Below, one piece after another: positions 63,175-64,000 of a stretch of DNA of 64,000 nucleotides. The stretch's first letter is position 1. The number at the start of each line of letters is the position of its first letter. The position numbers were made by a program, and so were the translations under genes. Source of the DNA: Roseomonas gilardii (GTDB lineage: Bacteria > Pseudomonadota > Alphaproteobacteria > Acetobacterales > Acetobacteraceae); contig NZ_CP015583.1 of the NCBI RefSeq assembly GCF_001941945.1, forward strand, positions 3,614,001-3,678,000, in the 5' to 3' direction. The notes below the pieces were generated by a model. It worked only from the letters and a program-made list of their open reading frames with translations. It ran no database searches and was not told the DNA's origin.

Positions 63175-64000
63175 ATGCTTCGTCAGAGGGATGTCAGCTT
63201 GAACTCCATCGCACCGCCGGCCCGCATCATGCCCGACGCCCTGGCCCGGTTCGGGGCCACGCTCCTCGCCGCCGCCGGGCTGGAGGCGGAGAAGGCGAGG
63301 ACGGTGGCGGAGATCCTGGTGCTGACCGACATGATGGGCCGGCACACGCATGGCATGGCCCAGTGCCCCGCCTATCTGGAGCAGATCCTGGGCGGCGGCA
63401 TGGCCGGTGCCGGCGAGCCGGAGGTGGTGCGCGACCTGGGCGGCACCGTGGTCTGGGACGGCGGCTATCTGCCCGGCCTCTGGCTGATGGATCGGGCGCT
63501 GGCGCTGGGCTTCGAGCGACTGCCGCAGCATGGCGTCTTCACCCTGGCGATGCGGCGCAGCCACCATATCGGCTGCCTCGCGGCCCTGGCCCGGCAGGCC
63601 ACCGAACGGGGCCTCTACGCGATGATCGCCTCCTCCGGCCCGCACACGAAATTCGTCGCGCCCTTCGGCGGGAAGCAGGGGCTGTTCAGCCCGAATCCTT
63701 TCTGCTTCGCCTTTCCCGCCGGGCGGACGCCCGTGCTGGTGGATGCCTGTGCCTCCATCACCACCGTCTCCATGACGCGCGAGAAGGCCGCGGCCGGCGA
63801 GTTGTTCGAGCATGAATGGCTGCTGGACAGCGCGGGTCGGCCGACGCGCGACCCGCGGGTGATGGAGCGCCCCGACGACCGGGGCAGCCTGATGCTGCTG
63901 GGCGGCGAGGAATACGGGCACAAGGGCTTCGGCCTGGCGCTGATGGTGGAGGCGCTGACGCAGGGGCTGTCCGGCCATGGCCGGCGCGAGGCGCCGACGC
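63175..64000 (+). CDS. Ldh family (malate/L-lactate/ureidoglycolate) oxidoreductase, 3' end cut by window
   Basis: This NAD(P)-dependent Ldh_2-family gene runs off the right edge after about 275 codons. Marks are LTDMMGRHTHGMAQ, DGGYLPGLWLMDRAL, VFTLAMRRSHHIGCLA with a conserved His pair, APFGGKQGLFSPNPFCFAFPAG and VDACASITTVSMTREKAAAGE. The family reduces 2-oxo acids such as sulfolactate, ureidoglycolate or oxoacids of sugars and differs from classical MDH/LDH. Starts at 63142, 63145, 63175 and a TTG at 63199 are in frame; 63175 is a compromise. Confidence 0.85.
   Translation, partial: MLRQRDVSLNSIAPPARIMPDALARFGATLLAAAGLEAEKARTVAEILVLTDMMGRHTHGMAQCPAYLEQILGGGMAGAGEPEVVRDLGGTVVWDGGYLPGLWLMDRALALGFERLPQHGVFTLAMRRSHHIGCLAALARQATERGLYAMIASSGPHTKFVAPFGGKQGLFSPNPFCFAFPAGRTPVLVDACASITTVSMTREKAAAGELFEHEWLLDSAGRPTRDPRVMERPDDRGSLMLLGGEEYGHKGFGLALMVEALTQGLSGHGRREAPT

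Overview
The window is high-GC (about 70%) bacterial chromosome, densely coding on both strands. It looks like an alphaproteobacterium of the Roseomonas/Acetobacteraceae type. Reasons: the gene families (TIGR02302/DUF4175-type low-complexity protein, orphan TctC/Bug binding protein, NADP malic enzyme fused to a phosphotransacetylase-like domain, short RlpA, CPA2 antiporter) and the GC-hairpin-rich intergenic gaps. This assignment is inferred from gene content only. I saw no rRNA, tRNA, insertion sequence, prophage or CRISPR array.

Layout. (1) 1-2690: a class II aldolase running off the left edge, an AbgA-like amidohydrolase and a secreted DsrE-like protein with an AT-rich palindromic promoter region. 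(2) 2923-16867: a leucine locus. A divergent TetR regulator and a palindromic operator precede liuA-liuB-liuC-liuD-liuE (isovaleryl-CoA to acetyl-CoA plus acetoacetate), an acyl-CoA synthetase and a full branched-chain amino-acid ABC importer (livG, livF, binding protein, livH, livM). (3) 17357-23568: LysR regulator and MFS exporter, nicotinamidase, malic enzyme, a strong two-way terminator, RlpA. (4) 23680-27328: methyltransferase, a tiny LptM-type lipoprotein overlapping argH, divergent tlpA, a small acidic protein. (5) 27391-33088: GntR, a 52-codon frame, a TPP enzyme, a DadA-type oxidase and a 2-hydroxyacid dehydrogenase, with a divergent MaoC hydratase. (6) 33167-39990: lysA overlapping a TIGR02302/DUF4175-like gene, a lipoprotein lytic transglycosylase with SPOR domain, EcsC. 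(7) 40101-44532: AmpG-like permease, orphan rutC-rutD, KefB-type antiporter. (8) 44623-48795: alkaline phosphatase, a small secreted CxxC protein and a FtsX/MacB-type ABC exporter pair with a His-rich loop. (9) 49010-55460: RhtB and YdcZ transporters, PaiB with divergent MocR, an MFS permease and an EamA permease. (10) 55537-59412: sugar-acid genes: TctC binding protein, DapA-family protein, KdgD and GntR. (11) 59679-64000: two secreted Ser/Gly-rich proteins with their own promoter and terminator, class II fructose-bisphosphate aldolase, LysR and a divergent Ldh-family dehydrogenase cut by the right edge.

How the genes work together. The best-defined unit is leucine uptake plus catabolism under one TetR regulator. 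The sugar-acid cluster (KdgD, DapA-like, TctC, GntR) and the GntR/TPP/DadA/hydroxyacid-dehydrogenase cluster look like substrate-induced catabolic operons. argH, the LptM-type lipoprotein and lysA, adjacent in many proteobacteria, are split here by about 9 kb.

The least explained signals are an 11-G tract upstream of the RhtB exporter, where one added base would put an upstream ATG in frame; the phosphatase/CxxC/ABC cluster; the coupled 52-codon frame; the secreted Ser/Gly pair; and two families of dispersed intergenic hairpins. No wholly new multi-gene system is evident with confidence.
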